Assembly (NCBI RefSeq): GCF_000219625.1
Contig: NC_018211.1
Coordinates: forward strand, 62,001 to 126,000
Direction: 5' to 3'
Origin: Zymoseptoria tritici IPO323
Taxonomy: Eukaryota > Ascomycota > Dothideomycetes > Mycosphaerellales > Mycosphaerellaceae
Length of the DNA stretch: 64,000 nucleotides
Part shown: in pieces, positions 1 through 11,251 of the stretch
Layout: each line of letters begins with the position of its first letter
Numbering within the stretch: position 1 is the stretch's first letter
Notes under the pieces: model-generated
The model's input: only the letters and a program-made list of their open reading frames with translations
The model's database searches: none
Told to the model about the DNA's origin: nothing
Position numbers and translations under genes: made by a program

Positions 1-779
1 CTTCTTCACCGGGACTATGCTAATGCTATATAAGTAGTAACTGCTATTAAGTAGGCAGTTCGTGTAGGCGCCGCCGAAGAGGAGAGATTTGCTATCTGGC
101 GTAGGAAACGTAAAGCAGCTGTTAACCAGGCCTTTCGCGTCTGAAGATAGTCCGTATTAGTTGCAGCTACGTTAACCTACCTTATCGTCTGGCTCGCCTA
201 TTTCATTTGTACCCTTTATAAAGCTAGCTAGGATGGCGCTAAGCTTCGTGGCGCTTCCCTATAGGTTAACGTTTATGTCGCTGCGTAGACGGTCCTTAAT
301 TTCCTATAGGCTAATAAGCCTCGCCTAGCTTGCTAAAGAATCTAGGATAGACTCTAGTTCGCTATAAGGGCGACTATTTGCATAAGTCGACAGGATAAAC
401 TCTCTACATTTTTGCACCGCCGCTCTATCCTCCTATAACAGAGCCTAGTAAAGCTTTCTAATAAACTCCGCGATGCTCTCCTTCGTATGCTCGACTCGCT
501 TGCAGCCGAACTAATACTTCTATAGCTACCTTATAACGGCCTCGTACTCCTCCTAGTCTGTTCCGGATAGTGCATTGCCCTAGCTCGCTAGGCGCTCGAG
601 ACCGTCGCGGATAATCTTCGCGCGTTTTCCTAGAGTCTCGGACATTTCGGTAGTGCTGTAGTCTTATTAGTCTTTAGATTGTAAATCGCGGTAAATGTTA
701 GGAAGTTATAAGCTTACAATAGCTGCTTCTGATAAGGTAGCGCAGTTACGAATAGTAGCCTGCTCGACGTAAGCGGACG

Positions 780-845
780 ATAGCGGATAGTGTAGCGGAT
801 AGTGTAATAGATAGTGTAATAGATAATGTAGTAGATAATGTAAGG
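780..845. repeat. short tandem repeat, about 12-bp unit
   Basis: About five imperfect copies of a 12-bp unit of the form GATARTGTARYR run head to tail. They lie inside the RIP-degraded block and show no coding frame. Confidence 0.75.
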
Positions 846-1568
846 AAGGCAGAAGGGGAAGGAGGTTAATAAAGGATAGAGAAAGAAGATTAAGAAACGA
901 GGTTAGTAGGGCTATAGATATACGTAGGTTGCCCTCTATGCAGCTAGCACAATTACCGCTTTCGAGTCGGCTAGTTAGTACGTTAGCTAGCTCGTGAATT
1001 CACTACGCGGCCCCTCCTGCGCGTATGACAGCGCGTAATAGGTTTGCTGTCGCGCCTTGTACGTAGGTGTTTAGGGAGCACGATATTACTTATCGTCGCG
1101 GTTAGGTTACATAGTTTACTAGGCTTACTTTAGCAGTAAGATCTTAGCTGTAAAGTCGGTTATATAGCTTATTAGCCTCGCTCCGGTAGTGAGGACTTAG
1201 TAGTGACTTTAGCTATTCTAGTAGTACTAGGAATTATAAGGTGTGCGGTATAGCCGGATCTAAGATTCATTCTGGTCTACGGTTCAGACCTCGTCTTATA
1301 GCTCCTCTTATATTTACGAGCCTCGAGGCTATGTTAGACTCCTTAGTCCGTGTATGTGTACTAGGCCCGCCTACTTTAGCGTAGGCATAATGCGAGTCCT
1401 GGACTCCGGCGTTATAGTAGCTTAGATGATAAGTATAATACGGATGAAGAAGCTGCGCTCCTGTTTATAACACTACTAGGTTTACGCAACACCTAAGTAA
1501 TGTAAGGCGATAGCTAATAGGGATACTAAGGTTTAATTCGAAGAATGTATCTAGCAACTTGCTGTCGA

Positions 1569-1743
1569 CCTGTAGGGCTATCCTAACGATAGGTGCGAAC
1601 GGACCTTTAATAACGGGCTTGTGGTCTATTGCTAATTAGTATGTCGTGTTAGAGCAACTGCCGTTCGTAAAATCTAAGGCGCAATGCGCTAAACAAATGC
1701 TAAGAAGCGGTCGCTAGTCCTGTAGGGCTATCCTAACGATAGG
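1569..1743. repeat. pair of identical 25-bp direct repeats 150 bp apart
   Basis: The same 25-bp sequence, beginning CCTGTAGGGC and ending CGATAGG, occurs at 1569-1593 and 1719-1743 without mismatch. The surrounding DNA is heavily mutated, so identity here is unexpected. Its inner part is partly self-complementary (CTATC...GATAG). Confidence 0.8.
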
Positions 1744-3689
1744 ACGGCAGTATAGCAGCTACGTAGGTAATAAAGTAAAACGCGAATTCAAAATAGTAGT
1801 GCAGGCGCTATAAATTAAGCAAGCTCTAGTGTCTTAGTATAGCTATCTAACTACTGCTTACGGCGGCGATTACTCTTGTCTACTTTGTTGCTCCTGCTAG
1901 GCCTTATAGTGCCTGTAGGCACGGACTCTATAGTAACGTCTCGGTCCCCTCCGGCGTTAACTATCTCCTCGTCTGAAATTTGTCGCGGCTTGTAGACCCT
2001 CCGCCTAGGCGGCTGCGAGGCGCGAGGCTAGGAAGGCTAGGTTACTATGCGACTCTTATTGCGACTGCTTAGTAAGCTGCTAAAGATGTTGCTTATTATT
2101 AAAGCTTGCTTCTTCGCTAGCGTAGTCTCCGGCTCGGGGCTGCTAAACAGGTCGGTAAGTGCTGGTTTCTTCCTTCCGGATTTCCGGGCCGAAGGGACGA
2201 CTAGATCGTCTTTATCTTCGACGTCTATTTCTCCGAAGCTGCCGGGCAAATTCTTTCGATCCGAGCGGCGCCTAGAACGGTCCTCGTCGATAGGAACCCT
2301 CCTGCCTTAAGTTAGTCGCTCTAATCTCGTGCTCCTATACTGCTTACGCTCTCGGACCTTAGCCTTCGGCATGCTAAACACTAGTACAGAGTCTTTAGAT
2401 CCGGATAAGGACACCTGTCTCTCCTCGGCCGCGGCTATCTTGGTTTGGTCTCGAGCTATAGCGGCATTCCTAATAGCAGTCCGATATGCTTCTGCAGTCT
2501 TAGCCGCTACGCTTTCCATCCGACCGACGTAAGCCTCCGTAGTATCGTACTAGCTAAAGACGAATGGAATGTTAAGTGTACCTACTATGTAGTCGTCTCG
2601 TGGGATAGAGTCGTTCGAAGTAGGATAGCTAATAGCATCTAGGACACTATCTCTGTCGAAGATGTCTGTAATATTAACTTCGGCTAGGACGCGTTTAAGT
2701 AATGCTAATAGCGGATCGTTGCGCCGTCTAGTCGACGTATTGGCCGTGTTTTTAGATGCTAGCCTGTCGTAAACTCGCGATAACTTCCTTCTGCTGATAC
2801 TATATCCCTTCTTATTACCGTCTAGTAGGCAGTTGGTACACGCGCCCGACCAGAGCTTGGACAAACTATCCGGCGCCGGGAATGTGTAGTAGCCTTTAAC
2901 GAAGCCTTTCTAGTTATCGTATGGACCGTATTAGTCGTAGCCGCGTTAACTATCCTTCTCCTCCGGCTCGCCTATGCGCTTAGCGCCTACTATAAAGCTA
3001 GCTAGGATCGTAGAAAGCGAAGTAGTGCTTGTATACGGGTAGAAATCGTTGCGGCCGCGCATACGCGTAGCGATCTTGTCCCGGGGAATGAGCTTCGCCT
3101 AGTCGGCTTAGCTGTCGAGGAGAAGCATAAGTTCGGTATGCGGTCTGCTAGAGGCGTGTAACCTGGGTATAAATCTCTTAAGTGGATCTAGTATAGCACT
3201 ATCCTTCTATATAAGGACGCTATGAAGCTTGACGATAAACGCTGTTACCTCGAGCTCTAATATCCGTATTTTTGGCTAGCTGAACTAGTTCGCCTATATC
3301 TAGATGCATGCCGCGTTGTACTAGTCTTAATTAGTGCCTAGTAGGGCTTCGCTAAAGTCGGCTGGTCGCTAGAGACCCGAGAGGTTTCTGCCGCTCGTAG
3401 GAGTGCTTATAGTAAGCTAGTATTCGAGTTCGCGTGCGTTCGCGAAGGTAGGTAATAGAAGAGATGGTTAATTAGTAGATAAAGTAGACAAGAGAGTAGA
3501 TAAGGAAGTAGATGATAAAGTAGAGTCGAGATGTTGTTAGTAGATAGAAGAGTTCCGAGTAATAATGTCGATAGGGCGGTAGATATACTAGGAGGCACCT
3601 GTGTAGTTAACATAATTAATGCCTGTGAATTTCGGTAAATTAGCTAAAGATAGCAGGCGCATAACAGCGCCCTACTGCGCCCGGTTTGC

Positions 3690-6600
3690 TCCTGTGTAGT
3701 ACGTAGCGACTGGCGAAGTAACTAACATTACTCTACCTCGCCTTGTTGTGAAAGCTCTAATTCGTATCCGTCTATCGGATCCTGGGATAATATAATAAGT
3801 CCAGGTGTTAGGTCGGTCGCTGCCGCTCGTTGCAAGTAAGGGTCCGTCCTTGGGTCCGGAAGCTCTATACTAACAGACAATAAGGGCTGGTCGGCCTATA
3901 TAATCTATTGTCCTTTAACTACTACGTTCTTATTAAAGCGTTCTAGACGGCTGACATTCTTAACTAGAGTTACTAGGTTCTTAATACCTATAGCATACAG
4001 GTCCATAGCGTAAAACTGGGCTACTACGTTAGGATCCGGATCGACTTCTTTAGTCTTTAACGTCTCGTCCTAGCATGCCGCTGCGACGGTATGTACCTCT
4101 TTAACTAATTTTAGGGACGTGTGCTTTGTGTTTGTAGACTCCCCGAAGCTAGCCTCTATAACCTCTCGTAGATAGCTAGTATGCGTTGCCAAGAGGGTTG
4201 CCTCTTCTAGTTAATTCTCGACGTCGAATGTCCTATTGCGGCGGCTGCTAATAAGAGTCTTTAGGTATCGATTAAGGAACTCGTTTGCCCGGTTAATCTC
4301 GAACTAACTATCCTCGGCACCCGCTATGTTTACGAACCTGTTCGCTAGCATCGCTCTTTGCAGCACCGGATCTAATGCCTTAGAATCGGTCAGCTATTTC
4401 ATCTATAGCATAATAAAAGCGTAATTCTTGTAGCTGCGTGTATGGAAGATTAGGATACAGCGGTTAACGACTCGACGTAGCAGGCTAATGTCCGCATATT
4501 TAACAGCCCGGCTGAGTATATAATACGTCTCGACGATATGTAGGAATCGGACATAGTTTCTCTGCTCTTCGTTTCTATCGATCCGGGTAGCTGCCTTTTT
4601 AGTCGCCTTTGCCTTCTTCCCCTACTACTTCTTCGAGGAGTACGAATTCTTTGCCTTCTAGGTGTTAGCTTTAATAGCATCGGGTTCTAGGCGACGAGCA
4701 GACGGCGAGAACACCTTCTCGTACACCTTTCCGACTAGACCTATAAAGCCGTCAGCTAACAGCGCCTAGATATAGTTAGATATAACATGCCTCTTAGGAA
4801 CTACTAGGTCGATTTCTTCGTACACGAATGCTAGCACCCTTGTATTAAAGCTGTCGAGTGTCAGTCGTTCTAGGTGGCTATACGGCGCGTAGAATAATGG
4901 ACATATCTTCCGCTCTATTATCTCCCGGTATACCAGGAGTAACGATTTAGCCCGGCAGCCCTCTCTGCCGTTAAAATTGTTCTCGATTGCCTGTATTAGA
5001 CATATCTTAAGGTAGAAGAGCCTAGGTAATAGCAGTACCTATTGCATGCAGTTAAAATCGTCCTTATTCTCCTAGGACTCCTTCAGCCACGTCTGCATAT
5101 TGCTTACGGAGAGCTGATCGCCGTATATTAGTAGAATATACCTAGAGGGGTTATACGCACTGCCTATAAAGTCCTCGACTAGCCGTCGAACATGCAGAAC
5201 GTCGTCCTTAGCACGTTCTCTGTCCGTAGGTAGTCGATTGCGAGTGCTAGGGGGCTGGTCTCGACTAGTAGGAGGCGGATTCCGTAGCGTAGGAAGGCGG
5301 TTCTGCGAGGTAGGCGGCTGGTATTGTAAGCTAGGAGGCTGACTCTGTAAGGTAGGCGGCTAGTACTATAAGCTAGGAGGCTAACTCTGCGAGGTAGGCG
5401 GCTAATATTGTGAGCTAGGAGGGCAGCTTTACGAGGTAGGCGGCTGATGTTGCGAGGAGGGGGGCTGAATTTGTGTGCCGGGACGATAGTTATTAGCTGT
5501 AGGCGACTGATTTGGAGGAGCGGGCACTTAGGTCTGCCTAGTAGAGGGCTAGGTCTAAGTAGTAGGAGGGCGTTCGTAGCAGTCGAAATTACTAGGGCGG
5601 CAGATCTAGTCCGCGTTCTGTCCTTTAACGGCCTGTTCGTACAATTCCCTAAGCTTAAGTTGCTCCTCTAGTATATTCTCTATAACGTTATAAGTGCCTT
5701 CGGTCGTGCCCTCTTGTTCGTAGATTAGATTTATAGTAGTACTAATAGTTTTCTACTTTACTATACGATTAAAAGCCGGGAATTAAGGGAAGCCCTTTAC
5801 TTTGGTCTAGTCGATGCCGTTAGGGTTAGCTTCGCTACCGGTAGCGGTATCTCTACTAATACTAGGGTCCTAGCTAACATTCTTCTTCTTCTTTAGTTTC
5901 TTTTTTAAAACAGAATCGTTAGATTCGATACCGAATGCCTGTGCAACGTCGGCTAGATATACCCTTGCTATAGCACTTGCGATTAAGTGGAGTAAGATCG
6001 CCTTCTGCTAAGCGTCGTGCCGGTTGCCCGGGCTATCTAGGATGTCTTGCAGCTAAAGCGGCCTATCCTCTCGGAATAGTTCTTTCTTTAGGCCTAAGCG
6101 TAGCACCTCGATGCTCTTAAACTATTTTGCGGTAGTAACATGTTTTAGGACGTCCCGCCTACCGAAGCTATACTAGCCGACGCGGGCAAAGTAGTCTAGG
6201 TTATCGAATATACTATAGGTAAGGTTAGACCGGCCGAATGCCTTAATACGACCGGCAGCTAGGTCGTAGAGCATCTAGTTACAACAGTATATACTCTTCG
6301 GGTATCCGCATATACCTAGTCCAGCTAGGACCGCAAGAACGCGACGTTTAACACCTTAACTCTATAGGTACACTCCTAACTGCATAGCGAACTAGTTCCC
6401 GGATCGAGGATATCTTATACGTAGAAGCATACTGGAAATAAGACTAATGCGGCGGAGCATTAACTTAGAGAGATCCTAAGTTGCCGGCAAGCCTAAGAGC
6501 TCCTTTACGAGAGCCTAAATAGATAGGACGTACTAACCTATAGCTGCTACCGCGTCTCTGTAATCCAGTTCTTCTACAGGCAGTTTTCTGTCCTAAGACC

Positions 6601-7075
6601 CGAATTCCTATATAGACTTAGCAACAGAACCTATACGTGCTAATATTGCTTACCTTCCGTCCCTTTAGATCCTCGAGCTCTTTCGCTAGACTCGCAGTAC
6701 TTAGCTACTTACTATTAGACATATGTAGTGCGATGCACTCTACTACTTTATCCTCCTACAGAATCCGTGCTAACTTTGCCGCCCTAGTAGCCGCCCGCTC
6801 GCCCTAGTTAGGTATGTTCCATTCTTTCTTAGTTGTTATATAAAGCGTCAGGAAGTCCTCGAACGACAGGTGCTGCCCGCGAATAGTCTGTAGTATAAAG
6901 TCCACTTTCTCGCGAGCGGACTTCGAGTCGCTATACTAGTTGTTCCCTCTCTTCCTCCTAGTCGGCTTAGGTTTCGTCTGCTAGCTAGCTTTGGTCGTAG
7001 GTAGCGGCGAGCCCTCGGGCGAATTAGATAGCGACTAGGGGGCAGGTGGACGAGGACCACGTATACGGCGAGAAC
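3690..7075 (-). pseudogene. DUF6589-like repeat-associated protein, RIP-degraded
   Basis: Reading the minus strand across TAG stops gives a long conserved-looking frame. An N-terminal segment near 6900-6780 reads LSFEDFLTLYITT. A middle segment near 6270-6120 reads SIFDNLDYFARVG followed by HVTTAK. A C-terminal segment near 5160-4930 reads YGDQLSVSNMQTWLKES, then LPRLFYLKI. The 'FDN...' and 'GDQLS...LP.LF.LK' blocks and their order fit my knowledge of fungal DUF6589 proteins, a repeat-associated family of unknown function. Stops are mostly TAG at Trp/Gln positions, as expected from C-to-T change at CpA. A Pro/Gln-rich tandem repeat lies between the middle and C-terminal blocks. The helicase frame lies upstream on the same strand. 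Family assignment is by pattern only. Confidence 0.45.
5282..5455 (-). repeat. 21-bp tandem repeat encoding a Pro/Gln-rich tract
   Basis: Roughly eight copies of a 21-bp unit alternate between AGGTAGGCGGCT- and AGCTAGGAGGCT-type halves, giving a 42-bp higher-order period. On the minus strand the unit encodes a seven-residue Gln-Pro-Pro-(Ser/Thr) repeat, which keeps the DUF6589-like frame open through this stretch. Confidence 0.7.
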
Positions 7076-7080
7076 TAGAA

Positions 7081-8600
7081 GCTAACTATTGTTAATCTAT
7101 ATTATAAGATATTAATATTAACTTAGCTTAAGATAAGGTCGACGATAGTGTTAACTAATATTAACTAAGAGCCTAGTAGCTAAAAATACACTCATAACTT
7201 AGCATTCTTAGCAAAACAAACTACCTAGCGCTAACTACCTCTTCTCTCTATTTAGCTTATCTACATAACTATTAATCTACCCGAGTCGATGCCGCTAATA
7301 AACCCCGTTTACAACCCGCTTCCTGCCTCGAGATGTTTCTATAGTTATAGGCGACTAGGCTGCTTCGGAGGATGCTAGAGAAACAGGAGTAGGCGTATAA
7401 GAGCCTCGACAATTAGGATCTAATTCTGTGCCGAATCTGCGCACTAGCGAGGCTCGGGCGACAACAGGACTGGAAGCCGCGCTCTTGCCCTTCCGAGAGC
7501 CTACCGCCGTAGGGCTAGGAACTGCCGCAGGAGGTAGAGGCTAGGCGCTAGTAGACAAGCCGGGAGTAGGCAGAGGAGGAGCTTTCGCCTTCCCTCGGCG
7601 GCGCTTAGAACTAGTAACGACTAAGGAGGTAGGCGATACCGGGGAGGGTATATAAGCAAGGACCGAACGAGTACTGCTAGCAGTAAAGGCGACAATACGA
7701 GGGTCCGGAGTACTAGCAGACCTTACTTCCTAAGAGGCTGCGAAACAATCCTATTCTCGACTAGAAGAGGCCTCTTCTCGTCGGAGCCGCTAGCGCTAGC
7801 GCTCCTCCTAGCGCTCCCTCTCCCGACCCTCGCGCTTAGTTGCAAGCTCCTATAGCCGCTAGGCTTTAATAGACTCCGCGACCTTGCGTAGGGTCGACAA
7901 CTGTAGTGCTAGCATGTCGCACAACTTAGAAGAGACTGCAAAGTCGACACCTATATAGAGTCCCTAGATCCGGCTATAGCTAAAATCGGGTAGCGCGTCC
8001 TCTACACTGTACGCTTTGGCGAGGTAGTTAACCATATACAAAGGCAGTAGAGACCTAGGAACTCCCGGAAAGACGGCGTTGCTATAGTATAACTAAGCGG
8101 CTCCGGACTCCTATTTAATTAGACTATCGCGGATCGACTTAAGGTATGGCCGGGTAATGCTTGCCGCCGTACGAGTACCTAGATTAGTCGCCTATTCGAG
8201 CACATAATCCGAAGGCAGAGCGGACGCCGGCGAGCAGATATCGCAACAGATACGTCCTGCTACCGGCCTAGGTACCTCGGAAAACAACTTAAGTGCTACA
8301 ACGCGGCGACAAGACAGTAGAAAGGACGTGCTGCTCGGCGGACAAGCGTTAACAAACTTCTAGACATATCTATCTATCTTGTCGCGCTTCTGCTAATTCG
8401 TTAGTTTACCCTTCTTTTTCTTTAACTAGCTAACCTAAAGAGGCTTATCGACATCTGAACTAGCGTCTAACAGGCAATCTATGTTAGCGTCAGAGCTCGT
8501 AGGCGTTGTAGTATCGTCGTCTACTTAGCTCTACTATCTCGTAGGGACCTAAGAGTCCGGCGGCCTTTGCATAACCTAATTACTAAGCATCTACGGATTA
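7081..8600. other. AT-rich spacer, then degraded minus-strand ORF of unknown type
   Basis: From 7081 to about 7260 the DNA is AT-rich with no coding look. It could be the spacer or promoter upstream of the DUF6589-like frame. From about 7270 to 8600 the minus strand shows scattered low-complexity protein-like fragments (Arg/Ser/Glu-rich) broken by many TAG codons. It may be the C-terminal part of the helicase protein just upstream on this strand. I recognise no domain in it. Confidence 0.3.
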
Positions 8601-8639
8601 TACAGGAACGTAAACGAACTAGCTCCCTATTTTCGACTG

Positions 8640-9720
8640 TCTTAGACTGCGCGGCTAGCACGCTAGATAATAGTACGCATAGTGCCGTTTATAGCTAGTC
8701 GGTACTGTACAATGCGTTTGATGTTAGGTAAGTTAACCCCTAGGCTAAGCGCCTTAGTAGCTAGAAGGATGCAGATATAGGAGTCGGGCTTCTAGAACTC
8801 TCGGATAACATTTGCCTAAGTCCTCCTTACGGTCCTGCTGTAGTAAGTCCTTACGAGCTAGTGTACTTCGTCCGAACTTAGCTAACTAGGATACCTTACT
8901 TAGATATAGGCCCGGAGACTAGTAGCAGCGGTATAGATGCCGGCACGGCTGTTAATAAAGATAACCGTCTTCTCTACGCTCTAAGGTCTGGCAACGCCAT
9001 CCGGGCCGACTAGGTCTGCGAGCAGATACCGAAGCGCCCGCTAGTTCGTTAGCATCCCGTCCGGAATAGCACAACACCGCATCGATATCTCCGGCCGATC
9101 GATCGGATCGCGAATAAGCTAAGTATCCAGGTCGAACCCGGCCGCCTCCTAACATTTAAGCAGAGTGGACGCATTAAGCGTCGTAGAGTAGCCGTAAAAC
9201 TTTACCCGCTTGTGAAGTATAGTCCGGAGGTTCTTCAGCTAGGCATACTGTTTCCGGAATCCTCCTCCCTTAATGCCCTACTAGTAGACGAGATAAAACT
9301 CATCGTAGACGAGTATTCCCAGCCTTTTCCGCACGTCGGTCCTTATTATAAGCTTCCGGAACTAGGACTGTATAGCTATCTCTAGAGACAACATTAAGTA
9401 GGTACACCTGCTAGAATACAGGAGTTTCTAGTCGTCCGCCGTAGCACTAGCCTTCGTATTATGTGTTAGTGTAACTAGCTTGCCTCCTATACCTTCGATC
9501 CTTTTAAACTGTTCCCTGCCAATCTAGTTTAAGGGCAAGATTAGGATCGACATCTTATTGCGGATAATAGGCTACACCTAGAAGATAAGGCTCTTACCTA
9601 CGGACGTAGCAGCGATCTAGACAAGATCTCGGTTGTTAAATAGCAGCTAGTAGAGTGCCCGGACCTGCGGTAGGCGAGCGTAGTAGGGAAGGAGGAGTCG
9701 CACCGCCTGCTAAACTAAAT
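8640..9720 (-). pseudogene. RecQ-like SF2 DNA helicase core, RIP-degraded
   Basis: Read on the minus strand in one frame, with TAG stops passed over, the segment keeps helicase motifs in order. Near 9620 is a Walker A motif ATSVGKSLIF (G-K-S). Near 9310 is a DEAH-type Walker B variant, LGILVYDEF. Near 8960 is a conserved FINSR block. Near 8770-8720 is a motif V/VI-like block, ATKALSLGVNLPNIKRIVQY. This order and spacing fit the RecQ-like helicases found in fungal repeats and subtelomeres. The reaction would be ATP-driven 3'-5' DNA unwinding, but this copy cannot be functional: more than ten TAG/TAA codons interrupt it. The N-terminal part probably runs up to about 10.45 kb. The DUF6589-like frame follows downstream on the same strand. 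Confidence 0.7.
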
Positions 9721-10500
9721 GCATCTGCTAAGTAGTAGTTATAGGTAGCCTGCTATCGATAGGGACAGGCTCGTCGATCGCCTAGTTAATTACATTACGC
9801 ACCTAAAGAAACGCCCGCCGGCGCGACAGTACAAATAGACTGCTGACTATGTCTTTAGGTATCTCGAGGGTTAGCTTGCCGTTAGCGCCTACCGGACCGA
9901 GCTAGGTAGAACGCACGGCTTCCGGGTTAGTGTTTTGCCGCTATACATTATGCAGCGCCTAAAGCACGACCTTCTCTATGCCTGCGTTGTTAACCTCTAC
10001 TAGCGTACGTAACAGAGCGGCAGTTATCTTAGCTACCTATTCGCGTCGCCTGGCGAAATAGATCCTTATATCCCCTCTACCTAGGACCTTCTGTATAGAC
10101 AAATCTTCCTCGGACGCCTTAATAGATGCTTGTAGACTACCCTAAAGCCCTCCTACATCGTCGAAGTTACTAGGTACGTCCGAAAGCCCGCTGTTACTAC
10201 TGTCGTCGTCGCCCGGGCACCTATCGAACTAGTCGAGCAGGGCAGCTATACGCTCGATATCTACATTAGGAGACTACTCTTATAATTAATTTTCCTCGAC
10301 GACCAACGTCCCTATACTGTTCTTATCTTGTCCGGTGCTGCTAGCACTAAAGCTGCTCGAGATATTGCTAGCGCAAGATCGGGGATTAGCAACCTTTAGT
10401 TATCTACGGCGGGCCTTCGGGGGAGCTATTAGAGAATCGGGGACTGTAACTTTACAGAGGGAGCGCGTGCGGTTCTGGTAGATATAGTTTTGTTAGCATT
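9721..10500 (-). pseudogene. probable N-terminal part of the degraded helicase ORF
   Basis: The minus strand continues with a protein-like but heavily interrupted frame upstream of the Walker A motif. Acidic and Ser-rich fragments lie at 10,150-10,330. I recognise no named domain. The assignment rests on continuity with the helicase core. Confidence 0.3.
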
Positions 10501-10512
10501 GGTCGCCAACTA

Positions 10513-10590
10513 CGACCTCTAATAGAGCTCGCGTCCTACTATATAAACGCGTCGTTAAGATGCGAGGTACGCGAGCTCTATTAGAGGTCG
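10513..10590. repeat. perfect 22-bp inverted repeat with 34-bp loop
   Basis: The arm at 10513-10534 (CGACCTCTAATAGAGCTCGC plus GT) is the exact reverse complement of 10569-10590. It lies at the right edge of the RIP-degraded block and upstream of the minus-strand helicase frame. It could be a transposon-terminal hairpin or a promoter-proximal palindrome. Confidence 0.85.
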
Positions 10591-10788
10591 CTACTAAGGA
10601 GGTATAGACAAATAGATAGCAGGAGGTTGTTTAGCAGGTCTAGTTGTACAAAGTTACAGTGTCCGAAATTTGAATATTATACCTAGTGTCGCTGTCGTCG
10701 CTACTAGCCGTTATTAATGCTACACTATATGTTAGTAGTGTTTACATACTAATGCTGCGCTCTATCACGAAAAAAGCGCGTCTGGACC

Positions 10789-10927
10789 CTCAGACCACCT
10801 ACAGTAGGGCCAGCTGCTTGCAGCTAATAGGCCCGTTAAGCGAGGTGGTCTGAGCGCCTGAGACTAGTGAAGGGCAAGTCTCAAATCCCGTCGGAGCAAC
10901 AGGCTTGAACTCAAATGTCGTTGCTCC
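10789..10927. repeat. three consecutive hairpins at the repeat/gene-island border
   Basis: Hairpin 1 has 12-bp perfect outer arms (CTCAGACCACCT 10789-10800, AGGTGGTCTGAG 10843-10854) enclosing a second stem: GGGCC+AGCTGC at 10807-10817 pairs with GCAGCT at 10820-10825 and GGCCC at 10830-10834. Hairpin 2 pairs GAGACT 10860-10865 with AGTCTC 10877-10882. Hairpin 3 pairs GGAGCAAC 10893-10900 with GTTGCTCC 10920-10927. The sequence is not RIP-mutated. It could be a structured RNA, a degraded tRNA-derived element or the end of a transposon. Confidence 0.7.
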
Positions 10928-11251
10928 CAGCGAGGTTGGAGATAACCGTTCGAAGATCGTCGTTCTAGCCGCCGAACGGCTCGCACCTTCAAGGTGGCAC
11001 GACCGAGATACAGGAAGCAAACAACCAGGTTGCTGGGTGGGTTCAGCATGCCGACATCTCCGAACCAGATTCGAATGGGTCCATCGTACATTGATCACGC
11101 AGCATCCGTATGTCGCCGCCCGGTCGAACCGGTGACCGGTTTCTGGTCGTCCAGCAAGGGAGTACAAGACATGTCCTTCGAATGTAGGCTGCATGCGTGT
11201 TGCAGGCATTGTTCTGTTCCAGTATTCGAGGCCTGCAGGTAGTGATATCAA
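10928..11251. other. intergenic, no gene seen
   Basis: Normal-composition sequence between the hairpin cluster and the 3' end of the PPxY protein gene. Open frames are present on both strands, but none looks conserved. Confidence 0.4.

Larger units (their letters stand above)
1..3390 (-). pseudogene. RIP-degraded minus-strand repeat ORFs, including a C-x2-C protein
   Basis: The stretch is TpA-rich and broken by many TAG codons, but the minus strand keeps protein-like fragments. Between 2864 and 2550 there is a C-T-N-C motif followed by a basic tail, which resembles the short C-terminal C-x2-C modules of repeat-associated fungal proteins. Between 2519 and 2037 an acidic/basic low-complexity stretch rich in Lys, Glu and Ser follows in a nearby frame. 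Segments near 190-360 and 2960-3110 look similar to each other, as do segments near 1014-1075 and 3640-3710, so this may be two diverged tandem copies of one gene. I cannot name the protein. It is probably part of the same repeat block as the DUF6589-like and helicase frames upstream on this strand. Confidence 0.4.

Noticed and set aside
10843..10897. possible tRNA-Leu gene (GGTCTGAGCGCCTGAG ... CAAATCCCGTCGGAGCA)
   Set aside because: Resemblance to D-arm and T-arm pieces is real, but no 5' acceptor strand matching CGGAGCA exists upstream and the anticodon arm is too short. Reported only as a hairpin cluster.
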